Below are positions 8,313-17,077 of a stretch of DNA of 22,475 nt, in pieces. Every line of letters starts with the position of its first letter. Position 1 is the stretch's first letter. A program made the position numbers and the translations under genes. The stretch comes from Pleurotus ostreatus/Saccharomyces cerevisiae fusant (lineage: Eukaryota; Opisthokonta). The notes under the pieces are model-generated. The model saw only the letters and a list, made by a program, of their open reading frames with translations, was not told the DNA's origin and did not search any database. The stretch spans positions 1 to 22,475 of the forward strand of contig JAMQCK010000450.1 of assembly GCA_024196135.1 (NCBI GenBank), read 5' to 3'.

Positions 8313-9485
8313 CTAGACCCAATAGTAAGTAAGAGCAAACTCCTGGATGGAGCCGAAGCGCTCCAGGTACAGCCAAATCGGAGGGAGGAATGGTCGAAAT
8401 ACCCGCACTTCATCTGCGCGGATACTGATTTCCAAGTGCCGCAACATCGTGCCAAACGGGTCATTACGCTCTGCAAAACTCGACAAGCTCTCTAGGCTGC
8501 CGTGTCCGTCCTTCACCACCACCGTGCGCAAATTGGGCGCGAAGAGGTGGTCGAGGATGAAGTAGCCGAATTCGGAGACCGTCAGAGAGGTGAGTGCGGG
8601 CACTGCAACCACGCCCGACGTTGTTCGGTCTCTGGAGCACCAGAGAGAGTGGACTCCCAAGTTCTCCAAGTTCGGCAGAGACCTCACCGCGGAGATGAGT
8701 GCTGAGAACTGGTCCGGCGTGTAGACGGAGGCCATCAGGTCCGTGATGGTCTGCGAGGCGGGGAGCGCGAATGTGAACGAGTAGACATTGCACCACAACG
8801 CGATCTGTCGCGCGTTCGTGGCGCGCGCGAGGAAGGTGAAATCCTGAATGTACGGCGAGGGTAGAACATCGATGAACGCGGATTCGAAGTGCGGCCCATA
8901 GGCGATAGGGCTAGGTGGCGTGTTCAAGGAATACAAGAGGATGACGCTGCGCCACCGCGCGATATGAGGCAGCACCAAGCCCATGAATTCCTCAAAGACG
9001 CTGCAGGACTGTGAGATGCAGGCGACCATGATGGGCGTCCCCTTGCTGCGAGCGAGGGCCAGTTCGGTATAGTCGCCCGTCCGCCCCGTCCAGTTCCCGA
9101 CGGAGATGGTCGCCCAGAGCGCGGGGCTTGCGAGCGCGATGTCGCGCCACTGCGTGCTCACACACGCAACCGTGTGTGCGATCTGGTCAGAGCGCCGCAA
9201 TAGGGGTGCGGCCTCGTATACGTGCACGAAGATCTTCGACATGAGCTCGAAGGGTAGAGCGGTTGCGGGATCGATGCGCTCGGTCGCGTGCAGAGCGCGA
9301 TCGAGATCGGGAGGGTCGCTATGCGGGAAGGGGAGGTAGCCGAGAGGACTGTGCCGGATCGCGTGTCGTATGGCGGAGTTGACATCGAGCGTATGGGGGC
9401 GCCAGAGCGTGCTGCAGTTTGGCAGGTCGAGGGTGAACTTCGATTCGAACTCCAGTTGCGCATTGCGTGCGTGAATATGGCGCAT
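8313..9485 (-). CDS. F-box-like domain protein
   Basis: A single uninterrupted exon encodes 390 residues. Residues 76-128 form an F-box-like motif: LPFELMSKIFVHVYE, then VACVSTQWRDIALASPALWATI. This is the arrangement of the very large F-box-like family of Agaricomycetes, whose members are expected to link SKP1/cullin ubiquitin ligases to substrates. The remaining residues contain loose leucine-rich patterns (for example LPNLENLGVHSLW, LTSLTVSEFGYFILDHL, LRHLEISI) that probably form a variable substrate-binding region. The start is the first ATG after an in-frame acceptor-like ctgacag. A 50 nt 5' leader intron (9544-9495, with a gactaac branch site) is likely. The substrate is unknown. Confidence 0.88.
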   Translation of the reverse strand: MRHIHARNAQLEFESKFTLDLPNCSTLWRPHTLDVNSAIRHAIRHSPLGYLPFPHSDPPDLDRALHATERIDPATALPFELMSKIFVHVYEAAPLLRRSDQIAHTVACVSTQWRDIALASPALWATISVGNWTGRTGDYTELALARSKGTPIMVACISQSCSVFEEFMGLVLPHIARWRSVILLYSLNTPPSPIAYGPHFESAFIDVLPSPYIQDFTFLARATNARQIALWCNVYSFTFALPASQTITDLMASVYTPDQFSALISAVRSLPNLENLGVHSLWCSRDRTTSGVVAVPALTSLTVSEFGYFILDHLFAPNLRTVVVKDGHGSLESLSSFAERNDPFGTMLRHLEISIRADEVRVFRPFLPPIWLYLERFGSIQEFALTYYWV

Positions 9486-9596
9486 GTTCGAAATCTGTCA
9501 GAAGCCGTTAGTCCGTGTACGCGAGGGAAAATCTAACCGCGTACCTAGCCCGAAGACCACGCGTACGCGCTGCAGATCTAGCTGCGCGGGGGTCAG

Positions 9597-9605
9597 TTAT
9601 ATATA
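9597..9605 (-). promoter_or_regulatory. TATA box of the F-box gene
   Basis: It reads tatatataa on the minus strand, about 112 bp before the ATG. The extra distance compared with other genes here is accounted for by the proposed 50 nt leader intron. Confidence 0.55.
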
Positions 9606-9728
9606 CTCAGGCATTGTCTCACCTTGATCATGTCTTGGGGAAAAAAGTCCCGAGCGTTGTCTTAAAAGCCGATTAGATCGATTCCTCCCGATCAATTCCT
9701 GACCATAAGCAATGCGACGCGGCGCTTG

Positions 9729-9788
9729 CTCGCAGACACTGAACCTGTCTCGCAGACACTGAGCTAGTCTCGCAGACATTTAGGATTT
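9729..9788. repeat. 20 bp tandem repeat, 3 copies
   Basis: Three adjacent 20 bp units start ctcgcagacactga, ctcgcagacactga and ctcgcagacatt. The first two differ only in their last six bases and the third is more diverged. Confidence 0.8.
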
Positions 9789-9797
9789 CTTGTCGTA

Positions 9798-10055
9798 TCA
9801 CCAGCAGCGACGGTCTCTAAGGCAGCAGAGACGCGGAAGGCCTGGATTATGCCATTCTGAAGCCACACTGAGCTTTCGTCGAAGGGAAGAACTCGGGTCA
9901 ATCAACTGGCTAGCCCACACGCTGCACGCGGCTCGCAGACCTGCAAAGCTCGCACAGAACGGGGTGAGCGTCTTGAAGGCGAGGCTGAGAATAATGAAGG
10001 TCCAAGATAGATATGCGCTGAGTCGCCGAGGAAGGCGTGAACACGAAAGCTCCTC
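9798..10055 (-). other. Possible exon of an unrecognised membrane protein
   Basis: An open frame of 85 codons without a start codon follows an in-frame stop and an acceptor-like gag|gag. It encodes a hydrophobic helix (AYLSWTFIILSLAFKTLTPF, then CASFAGLRAAC) followed by a basic tail ending near 9800. It could be the last exon of a small membrane protein gene whose upstream exon ends at the donor gtacgtcg near 10155, or a degraded copy. No family is recognised. The rest of 9789-10397 shows nothing. Confidence 0.28.
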
Positions 10056-10397
10056 TCAGTAAGTCTCGGTAGGTCGCTGTCATCTTCTAACACATCGTCC
10101 CACTGTAACTCAGAGTCGGTCAAACGATCGTGCGGCTTTTGAAAGCAGCGACGTACCAAGTTCAAGCTGTAGCCACTAGAGAATAACATCGCTCTCGGTC
10201 GCGCCGATACGACTTCGGACGCTTACAGCCGCGCGAGATTAGAAGCATAGGAGGGAAAGGGAAACTCAAGGTGCATATGTCCCCGGTCCTTACATGGAAG
10301 GAAGGATGGAGCGCAATCACATTGAGAGACACAAGATTGGAGAAGAACATGACTGACCCAGATCGTACATGGCGCCCAAACGTACAAAATTCGACCA

Positions 10398-11536
10398 TCA
10401 TCTCACCTCCACATGCCTTTGTGCCCAATCCTGCTTCAGTCTCTTCTCGACTAACCTATCCAGCTCCTTCGCCTTCTCCACGGCAACATCCACCAGCCCC
10501 AAGATCTCGTCCGCCCCCAGCGGCGCCCCGCCCATTTTTTGCATGACGCAGATCTCCCGTTGCGCGTTCAGCGCGACGCTAAGCGTGCCCAGAGCGAGCG
10601 TCTCCTCAAGCTGGGAAGGATCCAGAAGCGGAGGTGCGCCCGAGCCGAAGAAGGCAAAGGTGAGGCAGTAGGGCGCGTGGTTGATGGCGAGGGGGACGGG
10701 GGCGCGCTCGGAGGGTGGGTGCTGGGGGAAGATTAGTGAGATGGTGGTAGTATGATGCAGAGAGGGGACGCACGATAGTGACTTCATCGCCGACGACCTC
10801 AACGTCGGGACGGCGGAAGTGTTTTAGGGCGGCCATGGCGGCGAAGCAGGCGCAGTCGAGCATGTTCCCCGCGTCGGCAAGGCAGTGGAGGGTGAGGCGG
10901 ACGTGCCATACCTAGGAAGAGAGGGAGTACGTGAGGTCAATGCGCGAGGTCGATGTTCTAGACGACGCACCCGCTCGCCCGCAAGCACGCATAGCGACTC
11001 CCGATCGACGGCTTCGCTCCGCTTGATGAGCTTGTCGAGCACGCGGGTGATGACGACCTCTTCTTCCGACGCTCTGAGAAGGCGAGCGGGGGATGAGGGA
11101 AGGGAAGGATGGACACGATGAGCCTCGCGCAGCACCAAGGCCTGGAAGCGCCTCACCTACCGGCCGATCTCGTACTCCGTCGACGCCATGGGGGACAGTT
11201 CGGAGTGTATGGTGATGATGCCGTCAAACGGCCTTTCTGGCGGCGGCCTGACCATTTTCGCATCGACTTGCGCGACCACTCTAGAGTTGGTGGGGGAAGG
11301 GAGGAGGGGGAGAAAAGGGTGAAAGGGCGCGTCGGTCAGCTTCGTGTGCGAGGGCTACAATGTACGAATACGCACCTTGTCTGACCGAGCGCGCATTCTA
11401 CCCAGCCCAGTTCTGGTCCGAACGTGATCTCCGGGGTGCGCATCTCTAGCGGCTGCCGCCCGTCGAGACGGAGGCCCTCCTGCACCGTACGCAACACGAA
11501 CTCCTTCTCAGGGATCGACGGGGAGGGCGGTCTCAT
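10398..11536 (-). CDS. RRP45: Exosome complex subunit Rrp45 (EXOSC9 homologue)
   Basis: Five exons join in frame: 11536-11376, 11280-11161, 11073-10971, 10911-10774 and 10721-10398, giving 281 residues, close to the usual size for fungal Rrp45. The RNase PH-like fold is clear from the N-terminal EKEFVLRTVQEGLRLDGR, the SFGPELG-like segment ITFGPELGWVECALGQTR, VDAKMVRPPPERPFDGIITI, LSPMASTEYEIGR, LIKRSEAVDRESLCVLAGE, and VRLTLHCLADAGNMLDCACF. Rrp45 is one of six PH-type subunits of the catalytically inert exosome ring that feeds RNA to Rrp44/Rrp6 in nucleus and cytoplasm, processing rRNA and degrading RNA. All introns are 52-95 nt with GT...AG ends. It is transcribed divergently from TRM112 across 309 bp. 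Confidence 0.95.
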
Positions 11537-11845
11537 GTTGAGCTTTTCAGAGGTGTAGCCAGCCTACAATCGACGCTGGATGTAGAGAGGGAAAACGACG
11601 CGGCTTGACGCGTCTGATGTATGCGTCTGCGCAGGAAGCTAACAAAGAACAAGGCATTCCGGATGCGGAAATTTGCCCGCGCCAAAGGGGTTGCCAAACA
11701 CGGCACGCCTTGTGCTCGCGTGGCGTGACGGTGTGATGTTCGAGATTTTGCTTCGCACCGTCACGTTCGGATCCGGGATCGCATCTGCTCGCTCTGCTCG
11801 ACCCTTGCCCATCGCACTGCGTCAGAAAACCCTAATCATCTAATC
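11537..11845. promoter_or_regulatory. Shared divergent promoter of RRP45 and TRM112
   Basis: The 309 bp between the two start codons must hold both promoters and leaders. No clear TATA box is seen on either side, as is common for housekeeping genes. The central inverted repeat at 11724-11765 is the one obvious element. Confidence 0.7.
11724..11765. promoter_or_regulatory. 10 bp perfect inverted repeat with TGACG half-sites
   Basis: cgtgacggtg (11724-11733) is matched exactly by caccgtcacg (11756-11765) with a 22 bp spacer. Each arm contains a TGACG, the half-site of ATF/CREB-type bZIP factors, in opposite orientation. It lies 188 bp from the RRP45 start and 81 bp from the TRM112 start. Confidence 0.45.
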
Positions 11846-12378
11846 ATGGTCCGCCTCATCACCCACAACCTCCTCGCGTGCCACGTGAAGGGCTGCACGT
11901 CGAATAACTTCCCGCTCCGGTTCAGCGATGTGCAGATTGAGCTGCGCGATGCGGATTTTAACCCAGACTTTCTGCGGGGATTTCTTCCGAAGATAGAGTG
12001 GCAAGCTCTGGTGGATGCGGCAAAGGAGGTGAGTAACGGTATCATGTACGGGACTCGGTCTCGCGGGTTAGGTATACTGATATCGAGGTTTAGCTTGGGG
12101 ATACGTCGCTTCCGAATGAAATCCCTGAGATGATGGACGACGAATTCTTGCAGGCACTACACCATGTTCTACTAGAGGTAACAACGGCGCTCAGATGTGT
12201 GACTGCATAGACTGAATGTGCACGTAGATCCACGTCGAGGAAGGCGTTATGACCTGCCCAAATTGTGGCCACAAATACCCGATATCAAACGGGATACCGA
12301 ACATGGTAAGTGCTTTCGCCGATATCAAGCTCTTTCGCTCATCACCACCAGCTTCTCGCAGAGAACGAGATCGCATAG
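11846..12378 (+). CDS. TRM112: Trm112, methyltransferase-activating zinc protein
   Basis: Four exons (11846-12028, 12094-12177, 12228-12305, 12352-12378) encode 123 residues. It begins MVRLITHNLLACHVKGC and ends with PNMLLAENEIA, both typical of Trm112. The four zinc-binding cysteines are C12 and C17 in the N-terminal part and C99 and C102 in TCPNC. The central helical insert contains FNPDFLRGFLPKIEW. In yeast Trm112 binds and activates several methyltransferases that modify tRNA, 18S rRNA (Bud23) and the release factor eRF1 (Mtq2), so it connects to ribosome biogenesis and translation. Introns are 65, 50 and 46 nt; the last coding exon is only 27 nt. The start is fixed by conservation. Confidence 0.95.
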
Positions 12379-12583
12379 CGTGTCGACACTGGCGCGCTGG
12401 CTGACATCAGTATCCACGCGAACTATGTGCTTGATTTACTCGGGATCTTCGTGTAGTGCACGATCTTCGTTCACTCATCACGCGCTGTGATGCGGACGAA
12501 CGTCATTTCACCCAAAAAGTAGTAACCATACATGTACATTGACCTAATTCGTATCCGACTCTTACCGTCTCCATGCTATCCCC

Positions 12584-13414
12584 CTACATCTCGCCCCTTA
12601 ACAATGCCTTCACTCTATCCACCACCTCCTTGTTCTCCTCCCCCTCGCCCCGCGCCTCCTCCGCTAACCCGAAGAACTCCACTAGTGCGTCGGGCAGCTG
12701 CGTCAGCTCGCCTACCGGCGTACTCAGCTCCGTATTCTCCTTCTTGAACGCGTAGACGGAGGTCGTGCGCAGGACTGGTTCCGCGTCTTCTGTTTCTTGA
12801 TTAGCGACACATACGCCGTCCTCCTCACCTAAACCTTGCTCTCCTTCCACTCATTACTCACCTACAGGTGTCGGCGTTCCCTCCACTGCATTTAGCTCCC
12901 CGTCCGCAATTGCCTCTGCTCTTGCGCTCGTGCTCGTCCGCGCCGGGTCTCCAAGTCCCTTCACCGGATCCTTCCCCAGCTCCTGCGCCGCCGCGACCGC
13001 GACCGCCGCGCTCTCCCGCGGCTGCGGGACGAGCAGCACGTGGAACGGGCGACAGGTGATGGGGCTCCTGACGCGCCACGAACCGCGCCTCTCCGCGTCG
13101 TACACCCCCGCATCGTGCATCGCGTCCACCCCGCGAGCGAGCGCGGTCAGCGCGGTAAAGTCCTCGGGAGCGAGGCGGAGGACGTGGCCCTTGGCGTCGA
13201 TGGCGAAGTTGGGTTCGATTTCGGGGGAAGAGGGTGATGGGGATGTGGTGGTTGAGGAGGAAGGACGTGCGAAGACGGCGAGCAATGGGTACTCCCCCGC
13301 GGGCGCGCTGACCTTGACGGCGAACTTGAGCTCGGCGGCGGCGAGGTCGGGGGTAGGGCCGGGGTAGGGCGTCGCGCGCGATCGCCAGCCAGAGTGGGGG
13401 GAGGACCAGGGCAT
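12584..13414 (-). CDS. Hypothetical protein, 252 residues
   Basis: Two exons, 13414-12862 and 12789-12584, join in frame across a 72 nt intron (gtgagt...cag with a gctaatc branch site). The ATG is supported by an in-frame TGA four codons upstream. I do not recognise the family. The N-terminal half looks like a folded domain (ELKFAVKVSAPAGEYPLLAV, PNFAIDAKGHVLRL, FHVLLVPQP), the middle is Ala/Thr/Ser-rich and probably disordered, and the C-terminal part is acidic with predicted helices (VYAFKKENTEL, DALVEFFGLAEEARGEG). No signal peptide or membrane segment is present. It is tail to tail with TRM112, 205 bp apart. Coding potential is supported by the sustained frame across the spliced stop codons. 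Confidence 0.6.
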
Positions 13415-14440
13415 GCCAGGATGTCAGTCCGTCGAGAGATGGATGGGGATGGTACAGGGTCCGAGGGTATGCTATGAGCGCTCGGGGAGCTAGAGTCGTA
13501 TGCGCGATGAAGATCGGGGGCTGGTCTCTCTTGTCGCGCGCGGATATCGCGGTGCGCGTGGTGAAGTCAGGACGCAAGAGCGACGATGAGCGAGGGGGAG
13601 GGCGCGTGCAGAGGTGACGTCATTGTGCGCGGGCGCGGGAGGTTGCGCGTGTGCGGCCTTCGAACCTTGAGCGCAGGAGATCAGAAAGACGATCGGTCTG
13701 TGTCGAGGTGAGGCGGATTGGGCATATGGATGGTCATGGGGTCGGTGGAAAGCGTTCCTCGTCAGTAGCGCCCATGACCATAGGGCGAAGAAGCGCAGCG
13801 CTCGGCGACGAAGCCGGCGAGAAGCTATCAAGTAGCAGGTGAAAAGGCCTCTTTGTACTGATCGCCAGGAGTCCACGGCGATAGAGCGGGGAACTGGACT
13901 TCGACGAGGACCTCGGCATCCGGGGGAAGAGGCGAGAGACACTGCGCTCATGCTGACAGGCTGGCGACCGGAACTTGCAGAGGAGGGTTGTACATGGTGA
14001 GAAATGGGAGATTGCTGCACTCCTAACATACGAAGTTGAACAGGCTCTCGCTGAGCGATAGTCAGATGCTAGTCGGGAACAACCGAGCCCGAAGTTGAAC
14101 CGTGCGAACGAACTTCCTACTTAAGTGTGCGAGCGCCAATCACGACCACGTTGCCCGCAACCTTGACGCCCACTTCCACTTTTGCCTGAATACGCCCACC
14201 GCAGCGAGCTCGCAACGACTACACCGTACTCTGCTACGATGAAGAATTCAACTCTAGTATCCTCGATGCTCTGCCTACCCCATGCGTTCAGGGCGACCTC
14301 GCCAGCTGCACACGCGCACGGGACCTGAACAACACGCTCTCAAGCTGAACATCGAGTGTCAATCCCCGTTCTACCCACCACTATTGCCTCCGTCTTCATC
14401 TATACTGGAAGGTGGGATCTGGTCATGGCCTCCTCTTCCT
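13415..14440. other. Intergenic stretch upstream of the first amylase
   Basis: No gene is recognised. A minus-strand open frame (14029-13490) is Ser/Arg/Pro-rich and without a recognisable domain, so it is not called. A short plus-strand frame at 14239 encodes only 29 residues. The 11-mer cgaagttgaac occurs at about 14031 and again near 14091, which may be a small promoter repeat. Much of the right half is presumably amylase promoter. Confidence 0.45.
13615..13622. promoter_or_regulatory. Perfect CRE/ATF palindrome TGACGTCA
   Basis: It lies about 200 bp before the ATG of the hypothetical protein gene and is the second such site in the window. It is a candidate bZIP site only. Confidence 0.3.
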
Positions 14441-14454
14441 CGGACCGCGTTCGG
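14441..14454 (+). promoter_or_regulatory. CGG-N8-CGG motif in the first amylase promoter
   Basis: Two direct CGG triplets separated by eight bases lie about 75 bp before the TATA box. In Aspergillus the Zn2Cys6 activator AmyR binds this CGGN8CGG arrangement in amylase promoters. Whether basidiomycetes use a comparable factor is not known to me, and CGG is common in this GC-rich DNA. Confidence 0.3.
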
Positions 14455-14529
14455 AGGGACGTCCACGCGCGCGGAACCAACATCGCAAAGCTAAAGTGCA
14501 GCCTGCCACGCGCGTCGCGTCGCGGGAAG

Positions 14530-14535
14530 TATAAA
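14530..14535 (+). promoter_or_regulatory. TATA box of the first amylase
   Basis: tataaa lies about 82 bp before the ATG at 14617, followed by a pyrimidine-rich leader typical of strongly expressed fungal genes. Confidence 0.75.
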
Positions 14536-14616
14536 GTGCTCGCTCGTCATCGCGCCTCCTCTCGCCCTTCCACATCCCCTCATCACATTCTCCCTAGCCC
14601 CCCGCCCACCCTCGCT

Positions 14617-17077
14617 ATGGGCAAGTCTATCCTCCACACCGCGCTTCTCCTCTCCGCCCTCATGGGCGCCTCGCGAGCGCTTCCTACACTTCCTCTCCTG
14701 GACAGCACGATACACACTCTAGAGTCTATGCCGGGCGAGAAGACGGTCATTGCGCAGATGTTTGAGTGGAACTGGGAGAGCGTCGCCGCCGAGTGCACGA
14801 ACTTTCTCGGGCCGGCGGGGTACGGTTATGTGCAAGGTGCGTTAGTCCTTGGCATGAATAATAGAGACATGCATTTTGACGAGCTCGCCTTTGCGCAGTG
14901 AGTCCGCCACAGGAGCATATCCAGGGCCCCCAGTGGTGGACGGACTACCAGCCCGTATCGTACAACCTGGTCTCAAAGCGCGGCGATCGCACGCAGTTCG
15001 CGACGTGCGTCTCTGTCCTTCACTCGTCGGCTCGCCTTTACTGATTTGTATCTACGTAGCATGGTCGCGACGTGCCACGCCGCTGGCGTAAAGGTCATTG
15101 TCGGTGCGCCCTTCCCTCTTTACCTCGCGCTCGCCCTCAGACTGACCGCGCCTTTCTTCTAGATACCATCTGGAACCACATGGCCGGCCAGGACTTGGGC
15201 GTCGGCACGGGCGGCTCGCACTTCACGCACTACGACTACCCGGGCACCTACCAGACGCAGGACTTCCACCACTGCGGTCTCGAGCCGTACGACGACATCA
15301 ACAACTATGGGAATCGGCAGGAGGTGCAGACCTGCGAGTTGGTGAATCTGGCGGAGTGAGTTGCGGGGTTCTTTCTTTTTTTTTCGCTCTCACTTGCCTG
15401 CAATTGGCGAGTTCTTGCGGATCGGATGCTGATACACTTTTAACAGTCTTGCGACGGATACGGTATATGTGCAAACGCGCCTTGCGGCGTACGGTAACGA
15501 CCTGCTGTCACTCGGAGTCGATGGGCTTCGGCTGGATGCGGCGAAGCGTGAGTCTTTCTGTTTCTATCGTTCGTCTACTCGCTGTGTTTGGCGGACCCTC
15601 GTCTTTTTGAGCCTGATTTGTCCTCGTGGCGTGCCTCCGACAGCCTTTGGCCCGGTGGTTTGTTGCATACGGTTCTCGTACTGACGTCCTTACAGACATC
15701 CCCACGGGCGAGATAGCGACGATCATCGATATGCTCGCAAGTCATCCATACATTACGCAGGAGGTCACCTCGGGCCCCTCCGACGTGGTCAAGCCGGAGG
15801 AGTATGTCCAAAATGGTACGCTGTCTCCTAGGCGGTAGGACAGGACTTTTACCGACTGCGACAATCTTTCATCAGGCGACGTCCAAGAGTTCCGCTACAC
15901 ACGCGCGCTGCAGAGCGCATTCCTCGGTGGTGGGATTGATCAGCTGAAGGACCTTGACGGCAAGGGTACGCCGCGCGAGTCCGAGCTCGCTATTGTGAAT
16001 CATCTCTCTCTCTTTCTCTCTTGCAGGATGGGTCCCGGCCTCAGCGGCGAACGTCTTCGTCGTAAACCACGATACCGAACGCGTAAGCTGATCTCTCTCT
16101 TGGCGTTCCGAATGAAGCCTAACACGCCTCTAGCAAGGCGACTCGCTTAACTACAAGTCGCCATCGAACACGTACATTACCGCTACCGTCTTCTCGCTCG
16201 CGCACCCGTACGGGATGCCGTCGGTGCTCTCGAGCTACGAGTTCTCGAACAATGACGCCGGTGCGCCGGGTGATGGTGAGTCTATCTCCGCTGTACTGCA
16301 CGCTTTTCGTCGAGTTATCAACTCTATCCGTCGAATCATCAACCATACTCGTCGAACCACCAAGTCTATCCGTCGAACCACCAACTAACGACCTTATCAG
16401 GCGCCGGCACGTGCTCGCAGAAGGGCGGCGCGTCCGGCTGGCTCTGCCAGCACCGCTACCCCGCGATTAGCGGGATGGTCGGCTTCCGCAATATGGTGGG
16501 CGATGTGCCGATGGCGGACTGGGTCAGCCCGTCGAGTCAGCGGATTGCGTTCGGGAGAGGTGAGTTGGTTGTTTGGTGTTTTCGATTTTTTTCTGGGGCT
16601 TGTTATTTGGTGTCTTCGATTTTGTCTTGGGTGGGAGGGAGAGAGGAGAGCGTAGGGGACGGGAAGTCGAGAGGAGAGCGTACGCGATGGGAAGGAGAGC
16701 GCACGAGATGGACAGGAGAGCGCGCGAGATGGAAAGGAGAGCGTACGGGATGGAAAAGGAGAGATGCTCGAAGGGTTGGGGAACTCACGCTGATGGCCCC
16801 TGGCAGGCGCGCTCGGCTTCGTTGCGATCAACAATGTCGACCAGGAGTGGGCGACGACGTTCGCGACGTCGTTGCCGGACGGGAAGTACTGCGACGTGGT
16901 GGACGCGCAGGTGGTGGCGGGCAAGTGCTCGGGGACGACGTGAGTGATATGCAGAGTTTCCGTAAGAGGCGACGCTGATGACTTGCGCGTAGGTATACGA
17001 TCGCTGGCGGCAGGCTTGAGGGCAAGGTTCCAGCGCGCAGTGCGCTGGCGCTGCATGTTGGGGCCATGTCGCTTTGA
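14617..17077 (+). CDS. Secreted alpha-amylase, GH13 (first tandem copy)
   Basis: Twelve exons join in frame: 14617-14836, 14899-15004, 15060-15103, 15163-15355, 15447-15547, 15696-15815, 15876-15965, 16027-16082, 16134-16275, 16401-16559, 16807-16939 and 16993-17077, giving 482 residues. A signal peptide is evident at residues 1-21. All four GH13 regions are present: DTIWNH (D124, N128, H129), GLRLDAAKH (nucleophile D218), the acid/base E244 in ITQEV, and VVNHD (D307). The sequence resembles the GH13_32-type enzymes shared by actinobacteria and basidiomycetes ([35 protein letters not shown]). It should cleave internal alpha-1,4 bonds of starch outside the cell. The all-beta C-terminal domain is present and ends NVxxSAL-like ([12 protein letters not shown]); no starch-binding module follows. 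Compared with the second copy it has one extra intron (16276-16400) and a much longer tenth intron (16560-16806), both with 21 bp tandem repeats. Confidence 0.95.
16308..16387 (+). repeat. 21 bp tandem repeat inside amylase intron 9
   Basis: Three full units and one partial unit of the form cgtcgaaccaccaagtctat plus c start at 16308, 16329, 16350 and 16371. They make up most of the 125 nt intron that is absent from the second amylase. The partial fourth unit runs directly into a cttatcag acceptor. Confidence 0.9.
16644..16755 (+). repeat. 21 bp purine-rich tandem repeat inside amylase intron 10
   Basis: Four regular units of aggagagcgcacgagatgga plus one base start at 16672, 16693, 16714 and 16735, preceded by a 28 bp divergent unit at 16644. 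The host intron is 247 nt, against 58 nt at the same position in the second amylase. Confidence 0.9.

Noticed and set aside
12790..12861. A 33 nt intron (12861-12829) as the way past the tandem stops in the hypothetical gene
   Set aside because: Too short for a fungal intron; a 72 nt intron with a good branch site also keeps the frame.
12858..13577. Minus-strand open frame of 239 residues overlapping the hypothetical gene
   Set aside because: No ATG at its start and Arg/Pro-rich shadow composition; the other frame has an ATG with an upstream stop and continues across a good intron.
13490..14029. Minus-strand ATG frame of 179 residues
   Set aside because: Ser/Arg/Pro-rich, no recognisable domain, no splice or promoter support.
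16475..16978. Plus-strand 167-residue frame within the first amylase
   Set aside because: It is exon 10 read through the unspliced intron 10 and then out of frame; kept only as an intron-retention observation.
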